NCBI RefSeq assembly: GCF_014192415.1
Contig: NZ_JACHXY010000001.1
Span: 1,178,001-1,242,000, forward strand
Reading direction: 5' to 3'
Source of the DNA: Microbacterium proteolyticum
Lineage (GTDB): Bacteria; Actinomycetota; Actinomycetes; Actinomycetales; Microbacteriaceae
Length of the DNA: 64,000 nt
In this document: positions 9,281 to 18,805 of the stretch, one piece after another
Layout: each line of letters starts with the position of its first letter
Numbering within the stretch: the stretch's first letter is position 1
Program-made: the position numbers and the translations under genes
The notes under the pieces: generated by a model
The model's input: the letters and a program-made list of their open reading frames with translations, nothing else
Told to the model about the DNA's origin: nothing
Databases searched by the model: none

Positions 9281-12208
9281 ATGCGCACGCGCACACGTTC
9301 ACCCCAGTGGAGGAAGGGCCTGGCCGTCACAGCCGCGGTCACCCTCACGATGACCGGATTGGGCGCCACCGCGACGGCCGCCCACGCGGCCACGGGGCCG
9401 CAGCCGCTCATCCACTACTCGTTCGACGGCGCCGACGGCGTCACGATCGCCGACAGCAGCGGCAACAGCTACAACGCCACCCTTCGTCAGAACGGCGGCT
9501 CCGTCACGGGCGGCGCCCTGTCTCTGCCCGGCGGCGCGGCCGGCACCGCGGCCTACCTCGACATCCCCACCGCCGGCCTCGTCGGCAAGAAGGACCTCAC
9601 CATCTCGACGTGGCTCTCGCCGCGTTCGGGCAACGGCAACGTCGCCGCCGCCTTCATCGGCGCCCCCGTCGCCTCCGGCGCGTCGTTCTCGTCGGGGTAT
9701 TGGCTGCTCAATCCCGCCAACCCCAACGGCTATGTCAAGTCGGTCGTCACCAACTCCGTCAACGCCGGCGCTCCGTGGGGCACCGAGGTCGGCCCGGGCG
9801 CGACGAACACGGCCACCACCGGTGCGCGTACCCCCGCAGGGCTCAGCCTCTACACGACGGTGATCAGCGGGACCACCGGCCAGCTCAGCGTCTACATCAA
9901 CGGCACGCGTATCGCGCAGAACACCATCGCGCGCGACGTCTCCTCCTTCGGATCGTCGCTCGTGTCGTACCTGGGCCGTTCGACCTACCCCGACGCGGGG
10001 TGGAGCGGCCTCGTCGACGACTTCGCCGTGTACTCCTCGGCTCTCAGCGAGAGCGACGTCACAGCGCTGTACAACTCGCAGGCGCTCGACCGCGCCGTCG
10101 CCGGCGTGAGCGTGCCGTCCACGGCCCTCACCGACTTCACGGTCCCCACCTCCAGCGCGGGCGCGACCGTCAGCTGGGCGTCCGACAACGCCGCCGTCGC
10201 CTTCACCGGCGGCGCGGCGAAGGTCACGCGTCCGACCTCCGGCTCGGGTGACGCCTCGGTGACCCTCACCGCCACCTTCACCGTCGGTGCCGAGACGCGC
10301 ACGCAGACCTATGCCGTGACGGTCCCGCAGCAGCTCGCCGACTCCGAGAAGGTGTCGCGCGACCTCACCGCCCTCTCGATTCAGAATCTCGACAACATCC
10401 GTGGCAACTTCTCGGTGTCCACCGCCGGTGCCCAGGGGTCGACCATCGTCTGGTCGGTCGCCCCCGCCGGTGCGGCGAACGCCGAGCTGCGCGACGGTGT
10501 GCGCGCAGACTCGCGCACCGTCGAGGTGAAGCGTCCGGCCGCCGGCTCCCCCGCCGTCGACGTGCAGCTCACCGCCACCGCCACCAACGGCAGCGCGACC
10601 TCGAGCCGCACCTTCACCGCTCGCATCCAGCCCATGCCGGGCGCGACGGACAAGACCGAGGCGTACTTCTGGACCTACTTCACCGGTGAGGGCGACGGCG
10701 CCGAGCGCGTCAGCATCGCCGCCTCGAAGGGCAACGACGCGCTGAGCTGGAACACCCTCAACCAGGGCAAGCCGATCTTCACCTCGACCGTCGGCACCCA
10801 GGGTCTGCGCGACCCGTTCATCATCCGCGCTCCCCACGGCGACAAGTTCTACATGATCGCCACCGACCTCAAGATCGACGGCCTCGCGGGCGGCTTCGCC
10901 ACCGCGCAGATCTCCGGCTCGAAGTACATCGAGGTCTGGGAGTCCGACGACCTGGTCACCTGGTCGGCACAGCGTCACGTGAAGGTGTCGTCGGACTTCG
11001 CCGGCAACACTTGGGCCCCCGAGGCGTACTGGGACGAAGAGCTCGACACCTTCGTCGTCTATTGGGCGTCCAACCTGTACCCCACCACGAACGCGGCCGA
11101 CCGCACGGGCGTGACCTACAACCGCATGATGTACGCCACGACCGACGACTTCGTCACGTTCTCCGACGCGAAGGTCTGGAGCGACGTGCGTCGCGGAAAC
11201 GGTCTCGGTCTGATCGACTCCAGCGTGGCGAAGAAGGACGGCGTCTACCACCGCTTCACCAAGGACGAGGCGAGCATGACCCTGCGCCACGAGAAGTCCA
11301 CCGACCTGCTCGCGACGATCTCCGGCTCGCTGCCGGGCACGACGGGAGCGGCGAACCAGTGGACCCTCGTCGAGGAGCGCGTCGCCAGCGGCCTGCCCAA
11401 CGGCGAACCGAACGGCACCTACTCCAGCGGTGAGGGCCCGAACATCTTCGCGGCCAACGAGGGTGACGTGAACGGCCTCGACTGGTTCCTCTTCATCGAC
11501 CAGCCGAACTATCACGGTGGACCCAACCACTACGTGCCCTTCGGCACGAACGACCTCGACCGCGCCGGCAGCTGGCAGGCGCTCGGCAGCAAGCTCCGTC
11601 AGGGCCTGCCGCAGAACGCCGACGGCGGCAAGCCGCGCCACGGCACCGTCATCCCCGTCACACGCGCTGAGTACCAGAAGGTGCTCGAGGCGTACGCGCC
11701 GAACATCGCGGTGAAAACCGTGGATGCCATCGACGTCGCCACCGACGCCGGTACGGCGCCCGTGCTGCCCCAGGCACGCCTGACCAAGGCCGACGGTTCG
11801 GTCCAGACGGTCGACGTGAAGTGGGACGCAGTGGATGCTGCGAAGTTCGCCGCCGCGGGCACCTTCACGGTGTCGGGCGTCGCACAGGACGACTCGCGCA
11901 TGCCGGTCGAGGCCACCGTCACCGTCCGCTCGCTGGTGAAGGTGCAGTTCTCGGCGGAGGCGCGCTGCGTCGCCGGCAAGGTGCAGCTCGTTCTCAAGGC
12001 GGTCAACACCGGTGACACGACGGCCACGCTGGCCATGACGTCGACCTACGGTTCCAAGAACGCGACGGTCGCCGCGGGCGCCACCACGTCGGCCGTCTTC
12101 GCCACCCGCTCGGCGTCGGTTGCCGCCGGCGAGGCGCAGGTGACGGTGACCCAGGGATCGGCGACGGGGACGGTCACGGCCGCCTACGCCGCGAGATCCT
12201 GCAGCTGA
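9281..12208 (+). CDS. Secreted multidomain GH43 glycosidase with LamG and two-Cys C-terminal module
   Basis: The product has 975 residues from the ATG at 9281, with AAGGA about 9 nt upstream. The order is signal peptide (1-36, cut near AHA-AT), LamG-like domain (about 42-265), two bacterial Ig-like repeats (about 270-350 and 355-450), GH43 propeller (about 458-800), Big_4-like domain (about 812-884) and the two-Cys module (Cys896 to Cys974). Catalytic residues are Asp511 (RDPF), Asp646 (LIDSS) and Glu718 (GEGP); RHGT lies near 786. Arabinan is the inferred substrate from the linked ara genes. A strong terminator follows at 12242. Confidence 0.87.
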   Translation: MRTRTRSPQWRKGLAVTAAVTLTMTGLGATATAAHAATGPQPLIHYSFDGADGVTIADSSGNSYNATLRQNGGSVTGGALSLPGGAAGTAAYLDIPTAGLVGKKDLTISTWLSPRSGNGNVAAAFIGAPVASGASFSSGYWLLNPANPNGYVKSVVTNSVNAGAPWGTEVGPGATNTATTGARTPAGLSLYTTVISGTTGQLSVYINGTRIAQNTIARDVSSFGSSLVSYLGRSTYPDAGWSGLVDDFAVYSSALSESDVTALYNSQALDRAVAGVSVPSTALTDFTVPTSSAGATVSWASDNAAVAFTGGAAKVTRPTSGSGDASVTLTATFTVGAETRTQTYAVTVPQQLADSEKVSRDLTALSIQNLDNIRGNFSVSTAGAQGSTIVWSVAPAGAANAELRDGVRADSRTVEVKRPAAGSPAVDVQLTATATNGSATSSRTFTARIQPMPGATDKTEAYFWTYFTGEGDGAERVSIAASKGNDALSWNTLNQGKPIFTSTVGTQGLRDPFIIRAPHGDKFYMIATDLKIDGLAGGFATAQISGSKYIEVWESDDLVTWSAQRHVKVSSDFAGNTWAPEAYWDEELDTFVVYWASNLYPTTNAADRTGVTYNRMMYATTDDFVTFSDAKVWSDVRRGNGLGLIDSSVAKKDGVYHRFTKDEASMTLRHEKSTDLLATISGSLPGTTGAANQWTLVEERVASGLPNGEPNGTYSSGEGPNIFAANEGDVNGLDWFLFIDQPNYHGGPNHYVPFGTNDLDRAGSWQALGSKLRQGLPQNADGGKPRHGTVIPVTRAEYQKVLEAYAPNIAVKTVDAIDVATDAGTAPVLPQARLTKADGSVQTVDVKWDAVDAAKFAAAGTFTVSGVAQDDSRMPVEATVTVRSLVKVQFSAEARCVAGKVQLVLKAVNTGDTTATLAMTSTYGSKNATVAAGATTSAVFATRSASVAAGEAQVTVTQGSATGTVTAAYAARSCS

Positions 12209-12241
12209 CCCCCCACACCGTCCCCCTCGGGTGACGGTCCG

Positions 12242-12272
12242 GGCCCCGGTGGATTCCCCCTCCACCGGGGCC
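12242..12272 (+). terminator. Terminator after the GH43 gene
   Basis: A perfect 12-bp stem (ggccccggtgga / tccaccggggcc) with a 7-nt loop is followed by TTCGTCG. Confidence 0.8.
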
Positions 12273-12370
12273 TTCGTCGTCTCCTGGCCGCGGATACGTC
12301 CCGTGCCGGATACGGCGGCGGACTGACGCCCGAGCGGTAGCGCCCGCGTCGCGGCATCCCCCGTGGCGGG

Positions 12371-12486
12371 CGGCCCTGAGGCGAGCGGCCCTGAGGCAGG
12401 CGACCCCGCGGCGAGCGGCCCCGAGGCAGGCGGCCCTGAGGCAGGCGGCCCCGTGGCGAGCGGTCCCGAGGCGAGCGGCCCTGTGG
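12371..12486. repeat. Degenerate 15-bp tandem repeat, about 7.7 copies
   Basis: Units follow the pattern cggcccTGaggcgag with substitutions mainly at four positions, all with exact 15-bp spacing. The 15-bp period preserves every reading frame and no stop occurs on either strand; read on the plus strand it would give a G-P-E-A-S/G pentapeptide repeat. Confidence 0.8.
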
Positions 12487-12653
12487 GGGCACGCTCCGCG
12501 GCCCTGGGAGACCGCATCTCGCGGACGAGACGACTGCAGCCTGCGACCGCGATGTCCGTCACGTCCCGCCTCGCCGACACCGGGCAGACGAACCCGTCCG
12601 CGCGCCAGGATCGCGCCTGCGCCGCGCCCGCTCAGCCGCGCGTGAACGCAGAA

Positions 12654-12701
12654 GTGCCCCGGACTCTGCGGTAGCCCACCGCCACCACGAGTCCGGGGCA
12701 C
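12654..12701 (-). terminator. Terminator of the transporter-araDBA operon
   Basis: A 13-bp perfect stem (gtgccccggactc / gagtccggggcac) encloses a second small hairpin. It lies about 100 nt past the araA stop and is followed by TTCT on the minus strand. Confidence 0.7.
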
Positions 12702-12803
12702 GATCCGTGCGTCGAAACCGACGCGCGGCACGCGCCCCGAGCGAACGGGACGCGCGAGTGCCGCATCGCCCCGGGGCAGTGCGGCGCCCGGGACGATGGG
12801 TTC

Positions 12804-14315
12804 TTACAGGCCCTGGGCCAGGCGGTAGTACGCCTGGTTCCAGCGCAGCTCGCTCTGGAAAGCGCGGACCGTGGTGTCCTCGTCGATGACGACGAGCTCG
12901 GTCTTGGCGATCTCGGCGAAGTCGCGGAACACCTCGATGCCCACGGCCGTCGTCATGACGGTGTGGTGGGCGGCTCCCGCAGCGAGCCAGCAGGCGGCCG
13001 AGGTGGCGAAGTCGGGCGCGGGCTTCCACACCGCGCGGCCCACGGGCAGCTTCGGCAGGTCGGGCGCGTCGACGTTCTCGACGACGTTCGCGGTCAGGCG
13101 GAAACGGTCGCGCATGTCGCTCATCGCCACGACCAGCGCGGGGCCGGGGTCGGCGGTGAAGACCAGGCGCACCGGGTCGTCCTTGCCGCCGATACCCAGC
13201 GCGTGGATCTCGAGACGCGGCTTCTTCGACGTCAGCGACGGCGAGACTTCGAGCATGTGCGCGCCGAGGATACGCTCGGCACCGGGCACGAGGTCGTAGG
13301 TGTAGTCCTCCATCAGCGAGGCGCCGCCGGGCAGGCCCGCGCCCATCACGTTGGCGACGCGCACGAGGATCGCGGTCTTCCAGTCGCCCTCGGCGCCGAA
13401 GCCGTAGCCTTCGGCCATGAGGCGCTGCACGGCGAGACCGGGGAGCTGCTTGAGCGCACCGAGGTCTTCGAACGAGGTGGTGAATGCGCCGAAGCCGCCC
13501 TCCTCGAGGAAGGAGCGCAGGCCCAGCTCGATGGCAGCGCCGTCGCGCAGAGACTGGTGGCGGTCCCCGCCCGGGAGCAGCTCGGAGGCCACGTCGTAGG
13601 TGTCGACGTACTCCTGCACGAGCGCATCGATATCGGCATCCGAAGCCTGCGCAACCGCCTCGGCGAGCTCGTTCACGCCCCACGTGTTGACCTGTACGCC
13701 GAAGCGCAGCTCGGCCTCGGTCTTGTCGCCCTCGGTGACGGCGACGAAGCGCATGTTGTCACCGAAGCGGGCGAGCTTGAGGGTGCGGGCGGCGGTCCAG
13801 CCGGCGGCGGCGCGCTCCCAGTCTTCGATCTGCTGACGGACGGCCGGGTTCGACACGTGGCCGACGACGGTCTTGCGCGAGATGCCCAGACGCGTCTGGA
13901 TGTATCCGAACTCGCGGTCGCCGTGGGCGGCCTGGTTCAGGTTCATGAAGTCGAAGTCGATGTCGTTCCACGGCAGCTCGACGTTGGCCTGCGTGTGCAG
14001 GTGCAGCAGGGGCTTCTGCAGGGCATCGAGACCCGAGATCCACATCTTCGCGGGGCTGAAGGTGTGCATCCACGCGATCACGCCGATGACGTCGTCGCGG
14101 CCGTTGATCTCGAGCGCCATGCGGCGGATGCTGTCGGAGTCCTTCAGCACGGGCTTCCAGACGACCTTGACGGGCAGGCCGGAAAGGCCCTCGACGACGG
14201 CCTGCGACTGCTCGGCGACCTGCTTGAGGGTCTCTTCCCCGTAGAGGTTCTGGCTGCCGGTGACGAACCAGACCTCGTAGCCGTCGAGATCGTTCCGGAG
14301 AGTGGTGCGGGTCAT
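12804..14315 (-). CDS. araA: L-arabinose isomerase
   Basis: The product has 503 residues, the usual length for cytosolic AraA, which converts L-arabinose to L-ribulose with a divalent metal. The expected active-site set lines up with the E. coli enzyme at a small offset: Glu309 (GAEGDWK), Glu336 (SLMEDYTYD), His353 (AHMLEVSPS) and His450/451 (AAHHTV). The N terminus has the [11 protein letters not shown] motif. The ATG at 14315 is preceded by AAGGAA. It is the last gene of the operon, 41 nt after araB, and is followed by a terminator. Confidence 0.97.
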   Translation of the reverse strand: MTRTTLRNDLDGYEVWFVTGSQNLYGEETLKQVAEQSQAVVEGLSGLPVKVVWKPVLKDSDSIRRMALEINGRDDVIGVIAWMHTFSPAKMWISGLDALQKPLLHLHTQANVELPWNDIDFDFMNLNQAAHGDREFGYIQTRLGISRKTVVGHVSNPAVRQQIEDWERAAAGWTAARTLKLARFGDNMRFVAVTEGDKTEAELRFGVQVNTWGVNELAEAVAQASDADIDALVQEYVDTYDVASELLPGGDRHQSLRDGAAIELGLRSFLEEGGFGAFTTSFEDLGALKQLPGLAVQRLMAEGYGFGAEGDWKTAILVRVANVMGAGLPGGASLMEDYTYDLVPGAERILGAHMLEVSPSLTSKKPRLEIHALGIGGKDDPVRLVFTADPGPALVVAMSDMRDRFRLTANVVENVDAPDLPKLPVGRAVWKPAPDFATSAACWLAAGAAHHTVMTTAVGIEVFRDFAEIAKTELVVIDEDTTVRAFQSELRWNQAYYRLAQGL

Positions 14316-14356
14316 GCGGGAATTCCTTTTGGTGGTGGGAGTGGCGAGAGCCGCGG

Positions 14357-15964
14357 TCAGGGCGTCGCCGCGATCGCGGCGTGCTCGATGGCGAGCCCCG
14401 CGCGGTATCGGGTGAGGTAGGCCGCGAACCCGGGGACGTCCTCGGGGTCGGGGTCGATGGAGACGAAGCCCGTCTGCGCGAAGACACGGTCGGTGAGATA
14501 GGTGTCGATAGGGTCTCCCGCGGTGTCCGCGGCGAAGGCCGCGAGGACCGCGATCCCCCATGCTCCGCCCTCGGACGCGGTCGCCGCGACCGAGACCGGC
14601 GCGTCCAGCGCACCGGCGAGGAAGCGCTGCGCGATCCCTGCCGTACGGAACACCCCGCCGTGCGCGTACATGCGGTCGAGCTCCACACCCTCGGCGGCGA
14701 GCACGCGCATGCCCAGGGCGAGGGTGCCGAACACGCCGTAGAGCTGCGCGCGCATGAAGTTCGCCAGCGTCAGACGACTGTCGGGCGTGCGGACGAACAG
14801 CGGCCGTCCCTCCGGCAGGCCGGCGATGGGTTCTCCGGCCAGATGGTTGTAGGCGAGCAAGCCGCCGGCGTCGGGCGCGCCGTCCAGCGATTCCAGGAAG
14901 AGCGCCTCGAACACCTCGTCGGGGTCGAGGGTGCCGCCGGCGATGGCCGCGAACCGCTCGAACAGCCCCACCCAGGCGGCGAGTTCGCTCGCGCCGTTGT
15001 TGCAGTGCACCATCGCGACGAGGTCGCCTGCGGGGGTGGTGACGAGGTCGAGCTCGTCGTGCGTGCGGCGGAGGGGACCCTCGAGCACGACCATGGCGAA
15101 GATGCTCGTGCCGGCGCTGACGTTGCCGGTGCGGGGAGCGACCGAGTTGGTCGCGACCATGCCGGTGCCGGCGTCGCCTTCGGGCGGGCAGAACAGCACA
15201 CCCGCACGCAGTGCGCCGGTCGGGTCGAGGAGCGCCGCACCCTCGGTCGTCAGCTCGCCCGCGGCCTCGCCGGCGACGAGCACGTCGGGTAGCAACGAGC
15301 GGAGACGGAGGCCCGGGGCCCGCTCCGCGACGAGGCGGTCGAACTTGGCCGCCATGACGGCGTCGTAGTCGCGGGTGGCGACATCGATGGGGAACATACC
15401 GGAGGCGTCCCCGATGCCGAGCACCCGACGACCGGTCAGCTTCTCGTGGACGTACCCGGCGAGGGTGGTGAACGAGGCCACGCCGGGGATGTGGTCTTCC
15501 TCGTCGAGCACCGCCTGGTACAGGTGCGCGATCGACCAGCGCAGCGGGATGTTCGTGCCCAGCAGCTCCGACAGCACGCCGGCGGCCCGCTCGGTCGAGG
15601 TGTTCCGCCAGGTGCGGAACGGCACCAGCAGCTCCCCCTCGGCGTCGAACGCGAGGTAGCCGTGCATCATCGCGGACACGCCCGCCGCGGCGAGCGTCTC
15701 GATCGCGACGCCGTGTCGACGCTGCACGTCGGCGACGAGCGCGGCGTAGGCGGTCTGCACACCTGTCCAGACGTCGTTCAGCGCATAGGTCCAGTTGCCG
15801 TCGCGGTAGCGGTTCTCCCACGCGTGCGAGCCGGTGGCCAGCACGCGGGTGGGCTCGTCGGCATCGACGAGGCAGGCCTTGATGCGCGTCGAGCCGAGTT
15901 CGATTCCCAACACGGCGCGGCCGGAGGCGATGACCTCGGCGGGCGAGGTGGTGACGGCGCTCAC
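14357..15964 (-). CDS. araB: Ribulokinase (FGGY family)
   Basis: The product has 535 residues. The GTG start at 15964 overlaps the araD stop by four bases (GTGA). The N-terminal FGGY domain has [16 protein letters not shown] and the C-terminal domain has an ATP-site region ([17 protein letters not shown]). ATP-dependent phosphorylation of L-ribulose to L-ribulose 5-phosphate is inferred mainly from its place between araD and araA; FGGY kinases for xylulose look similar. The fold is certain and the substrate very likely. Confidence 0.92.
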   Translation of the reverse strand: MSAVTTSPAEVIASGRAVLGIELGSTRIKACLVDADEPTRVLATGSHAWENRYRDGNWTYALNDVWTGVQTAYAALVADVQRRHGVAIETLAAAGVSAMMHGYLAFDAEGELLVPFRTWRNTSTERAAGVLSELLGTNIPLRWSIAHLYQAVLDEEDHIPGVASFTTLAGYVHEKLTGRRVLGIGDASGMFPIDVATRDYDAVMAAKFDRLVAERAPGLRLRSLLPDVLVAGEAAGELTTEGAALLDPTGALRAGVLFCPPEGDAGTGMVATNSVAPRTGNVSAGTSIFAMVVLEGPLRRTHDELDLVTTPAGDLVAMVHCNNGASELAAWVGLFERFAAIAGGTLDPDEVFEALFLESLDGAPDAGGLLAYNHLAGEPIAGLPEGRPLFVRTPDSRLTLANFMRAQLYGVFGTLALGMRVLAAEGVELDRMYAHGGVFRTAGIAQRFLAGALDAPVSVAATASEGGAWGIAVLAAFAADTAGDPIDTYLTDRVFAQTGFVSIDPDPEDVPGFAAYLTRYRAGLAIEHAAIAATP

Positions 15965-16680
15965 CGGCGCGCGTCCGTGTTCTGGCCGTACACGTTCTGG
16001 TAGCGGTTGTAGAGCGCGTCGATGTGTTCCTGCGGGATCGGGATGAGCGGTCCCGCCTCGCGGGCGATGTGCACGGTGCGCGCGACATCTTCGAGCATGA
16101 CGGCCGCCTTCACGGCATCCTTCGCGTTCGAGCCGATGGTGAACGGACCGTGGTTCTGCATGATGACGCCGCGCGAACGGTGCCCGCGCAGGGTCTCGAC
16201 GATGCCGCGACCGATGGAGTCGTCGCCGATGATCGCGAACGGGCCGACCGGGATGGGTCCGCCGAACTCGTCGGCCATGGCCGTGATCACGCAGGGGATC
16301 TCTTCGCCGCGGGCCGCCCACGCGACGCCGTAGGTGGAGTGCGTGTGCACGACCCCGCCGACCTCGGGCATGTGACGGTAGACGTACGCGTGGGCTGCGG
16401 TGTCGCTCGAGGGGCTGCGCTCACTGCCCGGCGTACCGGGGATCGCGTTGCCGTCGAGGTCGCACAGGATCATGTTCTCGGGCGCCAGGTCGTCGTACGA
16501 GACGCCCGAGGGCTTGATGACGAACAGATCGGCCCCGGGCACACGGCCCGAGACGTTTCCACCGGTCCACACGATCAGGTTGTAGCGCACGAGCTCGGCG
16601 TGCAGCCGGGCGACGTCCTCGCGGACGCGGTCGATGGATTCCTGGACGCCGGGTGTGATGTCAGCAGGGGACGCTGCCAC
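15961..16680 (-). CDS. araD: L-ribulose-5-phosphate 4-epimerase
   Basis: The product has 239 residues from the GTG at 16680; E. coli AraD has 231. This start is chosen because AAGGAGA lies 5 nt upstream. An ATG at 16722, overlapping the permease stop as ATGA, would add 14 residues and cannot be excluded. Class II aldolase/epimerase motifs are present: the phosphate-site NVSGR and KPSGV segments, the zinc ligands in VVHTHSTYG and the later His in QNHGPF. It makes D-xylulose 5-phosphate for the pentose phosphate pathway. Confidence 0.95.
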   Translation of the reverse strand: MAASPADITPGVQESIDRVREDVARLHAELVRYNLIVWTGGNVSGRVPGADLFVIKPSGVSYDDLAPENMILCDLDGNAIPGTPGSERSPSSDTAAHAYVYRHMPEVGGVVHTHSTYGVAWAARGEEIPCVITAMADEFGGPIPVGPFAIIGDDSIGRGIVETLRGHRSRGVIMQNHGPFTIGSNAKDAVKAAVMLEDVARTVHIAREAGPLIPIPQEHIDALYNRYQNVYGQNTDARR

Positions 16681-16718
16681 GGGGTTCTCCTTGCGGGGGT
16701 GCGGGTCGACGACGGTGC

Positions 16719-17771
16719 TCATTTTCGGCGCCGCGCGGTCAGCACGCGCTGCAACAGAACGAATCCGAGCAGGATACCGCCGGTGATGATGGTCAAGTAT
16801 TCGGGGCGGATGCCACCGTCTTTGGTGATGATCATGGCCAGGGCGGCGAGCACCAGCGAGCCGACGACCGAACCGAGGACGTACCCGGCGCCGCCGGTCA
16901 GGAGCGTTCCGCCGATGACGACCGCGGCGATGGCATCCAGTTCCCATCCGATGCCGGTGACGTTCTGCGCCTTCCCGCCCACCTCGGCCGTGTAGACGAC
17001 GGCCGCGAGGCCGGCGAGGGCACCGCTGAGCACGTAGATGAGCACGCGGGTGCGGGCGACGGGCAGGCCCATCAGCTGCGCCGAGTTCTCGGCCCCGCCG
17101 ATGCCGTACACCGTGCGGCCGGTGCGGGTGCGGTGCAGGAGCATGAAGGCGGCTGCGACGACGAGCACGGCGATGAAGAAGCCGGGCGTGAGGACGAGGT
17201 CGTTCGTCTTCGGACCGTCGTACAGCTTCCAGTCGGTGGCGAGCACCAGGATCGGGGAGTTGTCCGGCGCCTGCACCGGCACGGTCGAGAGAATGGATGC
17301 CAGACCTCGCGCGAGGAACATCATGGCCAGCGTGGCGATGAAGGGCTGCACGTTGAAGTACTGGATCAGGACGCCCGAGACCAGACCGAACAGGGCTCCG
17401 AACACGATCATCAGGATGACGGCGACCCAGCCGTTGACGCCGTTGTTCATCAGCATGACGCCCGACACCGAGGTGAAGGCGACGACGGCGCCGACGGACA
17501 GGTCGATGCCCCCCGACAGGATGACGATGGTCATGCCGACGGCGAGGATGATCGTCGGCGCGAAGCTGACGAGCAGGCTCGACATGGTGCCGGCGTGGAA
17601 CACGCGACCGTAGGCGAGCTCGGCGTAGACGAGCATCGCGACGAGGAGCACGACGGCGGCCAGCGTCGGGACGGCGGACTGGCTGCGACCCCACATGCGG
17701 GAGATCGCCAGGCCCCGCACCGGGACCTCGGTGCCGTGCGAGGGCGACGGGGGTGAGACGGTCGTGCTCAT
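16719..17771 (-). CDS. Sugar ABC transporter permease, YjfF/RbsC-like
   Basis: This is a 350-residue membrane protein of the BPD_transp_2 family with about ten hydrophobic segments and the conserved GGIDLSVGAVVAF stretch. Together with the preceding permease it makes the two-permease arrangement of the E. coli galactofuranose transporter YtfQRT-YjfF. It overlaps the preceding permease (ATGA at 17768-17771) and touches araD. Import of L-arabinose, possibly in furanose form, is inferred from the linked arabinofuranosidases and araDBA. Confidence 0.88.
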   Translation of the reverse strand: MSTTVSPPSPSHGTEVPVRGLAISRMWGRSQSAVPTLAAVVLLVAMLVYAELAYGRVFHAGTMSSLLVSFAPTIILAVGMTIVILSGGIDLSVGAVVAFTSVSGVMLMNNGVNGWVAVILMIVFGALFGLVSGVLIQYFNVQPFIATLAMMFLARGLASILSTVPVQAPDNSPILVLATDWKLYDGPKTNDLVLTPGFFIAVLVVAAAFMLLHRTRTGRTVYGIGGAENSAQLMGLPVARTRVLIYVLSGALAGLAAVVYTAEVGGKAQNVTGIGWELDAIAAVVIGGTLLTGGAGYVLGSVVGSLVLAALAMIITKDGGIRPEYLTIITGGILLGFVLLQRVLTARRRK

Positions 17772-18805
17772 GCGACGACCTCCTTACGGGTACGGCGGCG
17801 TCCGGCCTGGAGGACGAAGGTCCTCACCCGCTCGGACTGCAGCAGGACGAGCAGCACGATGACGATGGCCTTGAAGGCCGGGGTCGCCGCGGCGGAGACC
17901 CCGAGGAAGAGGACGGTCTTGTTCAGGGTCGCGATCAGCAGCGCCCCGATGGTGGAACCGAGGATGGAGAACTTGCCTCCGGCGAGGGAGGTGCCGCCGA
18001 TGACGACGGCGAGGATCGCGTCGAGCTCCATCTGATAGCCGGTGCCCGACACGTCGACCGTCATGACCTCCGAGACCGTGAACAGACCACCGCCGGCGGC
18101 GAGGATGCCCGAGAGCACGTAGACGGTGATGAGGATCGGACGCGGACGGATGCCGGCGAGGCGGCTTGCGTCGGGGTTCACGCCGATGGACTCGATCATG
18201 AGACCCAGGGCGGTGCGGCGCATGATCACCGTGACGACCACGACGATGACGATCGCGGTGACGAAGCTGATGGGCAGTCCGAGCACCTGGCCGTTGGAGA
18301 TCTGCTGGAACGGCTGGTTCTGCGAGTTGGTGTTCTGACCACCGGTGATCACACGGGCGATACCGCGGGCGGCGAGCATCATCACGAGCGTGCTGATGAA
18401 CGGCTGCAGGCCGACGACCGAGACGAGCAGGCCGTTGACGAGACCGAGGACGGCGCCGAGCAGGAGGGCGAGGCCGATCGCCATGAACATGGCGCCGAAC
18501 GAACTCGTCTCGTTGAGCGAGCGCAGGAGCTCCATGGCGGCGGCACCGCCGACGGCCATGATCGATCCGACCGACAGGTCGATGCCCTTGGTGGCGATGA
18601 CGAAGGTCATGCCGAGGGCGATCATGATGATCGGCGCCGACACCCGCAGGATGTCGAGCAGGTTGCCCGAGAGCTGTCCGGTGGTCGGGTTGATGCCGAC
18701 GGCGAGGTAGGTCGGGTCCTTGATGACGTTCAGCGACAGCAGCAGCAGGATGCCGATGATGCCCCAGAACCAGGGAGTGCGCAGCAGCGACTTGAAGACG
18801 GTCAT
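17768..18805 (-). CDS. Sugar ABC transporter permease, YtfT/RbsC-like
   Basis: This is a 345-residue BPD_transp_2 membrane protein with the ATKGIDLSVGSIMAVGG motif in the same position as its partner. The ATG at 18805 shares a base with the ATPase stop codon (TGATG), so translation is coupled. It probably forms a heterodimeric channel with the following permease, with the double ABC ATPase on the inner face. Confidence 0.88.
   Translation of the reverse strand: MTVFKSLLRTPWFWGIIGILLLLSLNVIKDPTYLAVGINPTTGQLSGNLLDILRVSAPIIMIALGMTFVIATKGIDLSVGSIMAVGGAAAMELLRSLNETSSFGAMFMAIGLALLLGAVLGLVNGLLVSVVGLQPFISTLVMMLAARGIARVITGGQNTNSQNQPFQQISNGQVLGLPISFVTAIVIVVVVTVIMRRTALGLMIESIGVNPDASRLAGIRPRPILITVYVLSGILAAGGGLFTVSEVMTVDVSGTGYQMELDAILAVVIGGTSLAGGKFSILGSTIGALLIATLNKTVLFLGVSAAATPAFKAIVIVLLVLLQSERVRTFVLQAGRRRTRKEVVA

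Larger units (their letters stand above)
12209..12803. other. 595-bp convergent intergenic region
   Basis: This lies between the convergent GH43 and araA genes. It contains a terminator for each (12242-12272 and 12654-12701) and a degenerate 15-bp tandem repeat (12371-12486). A GTG-started frame at 12363-12674 through the repeat has no protein-like features and is not called. Confidence 0.6.

Noticed and set aside
12371..12486. CRISPR-like array
   Set aside because: Contiguous 15-bp units without spacers, so a tandem repeat only.
9299..12580. Antisense open frame of 1093 codons over the GH43 gene
   Set aside because: It is an artefact of high GC content; the product is low-complexity Arg/Gly/Val and the plus-strand gene has clear domains.
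14316..16088. Apparent 1094-codon fusion reading into araA from upstream
   Set aside because: The upstream part is out of frame with araB; araA has its own ATG at 14315 with AAGGAA.
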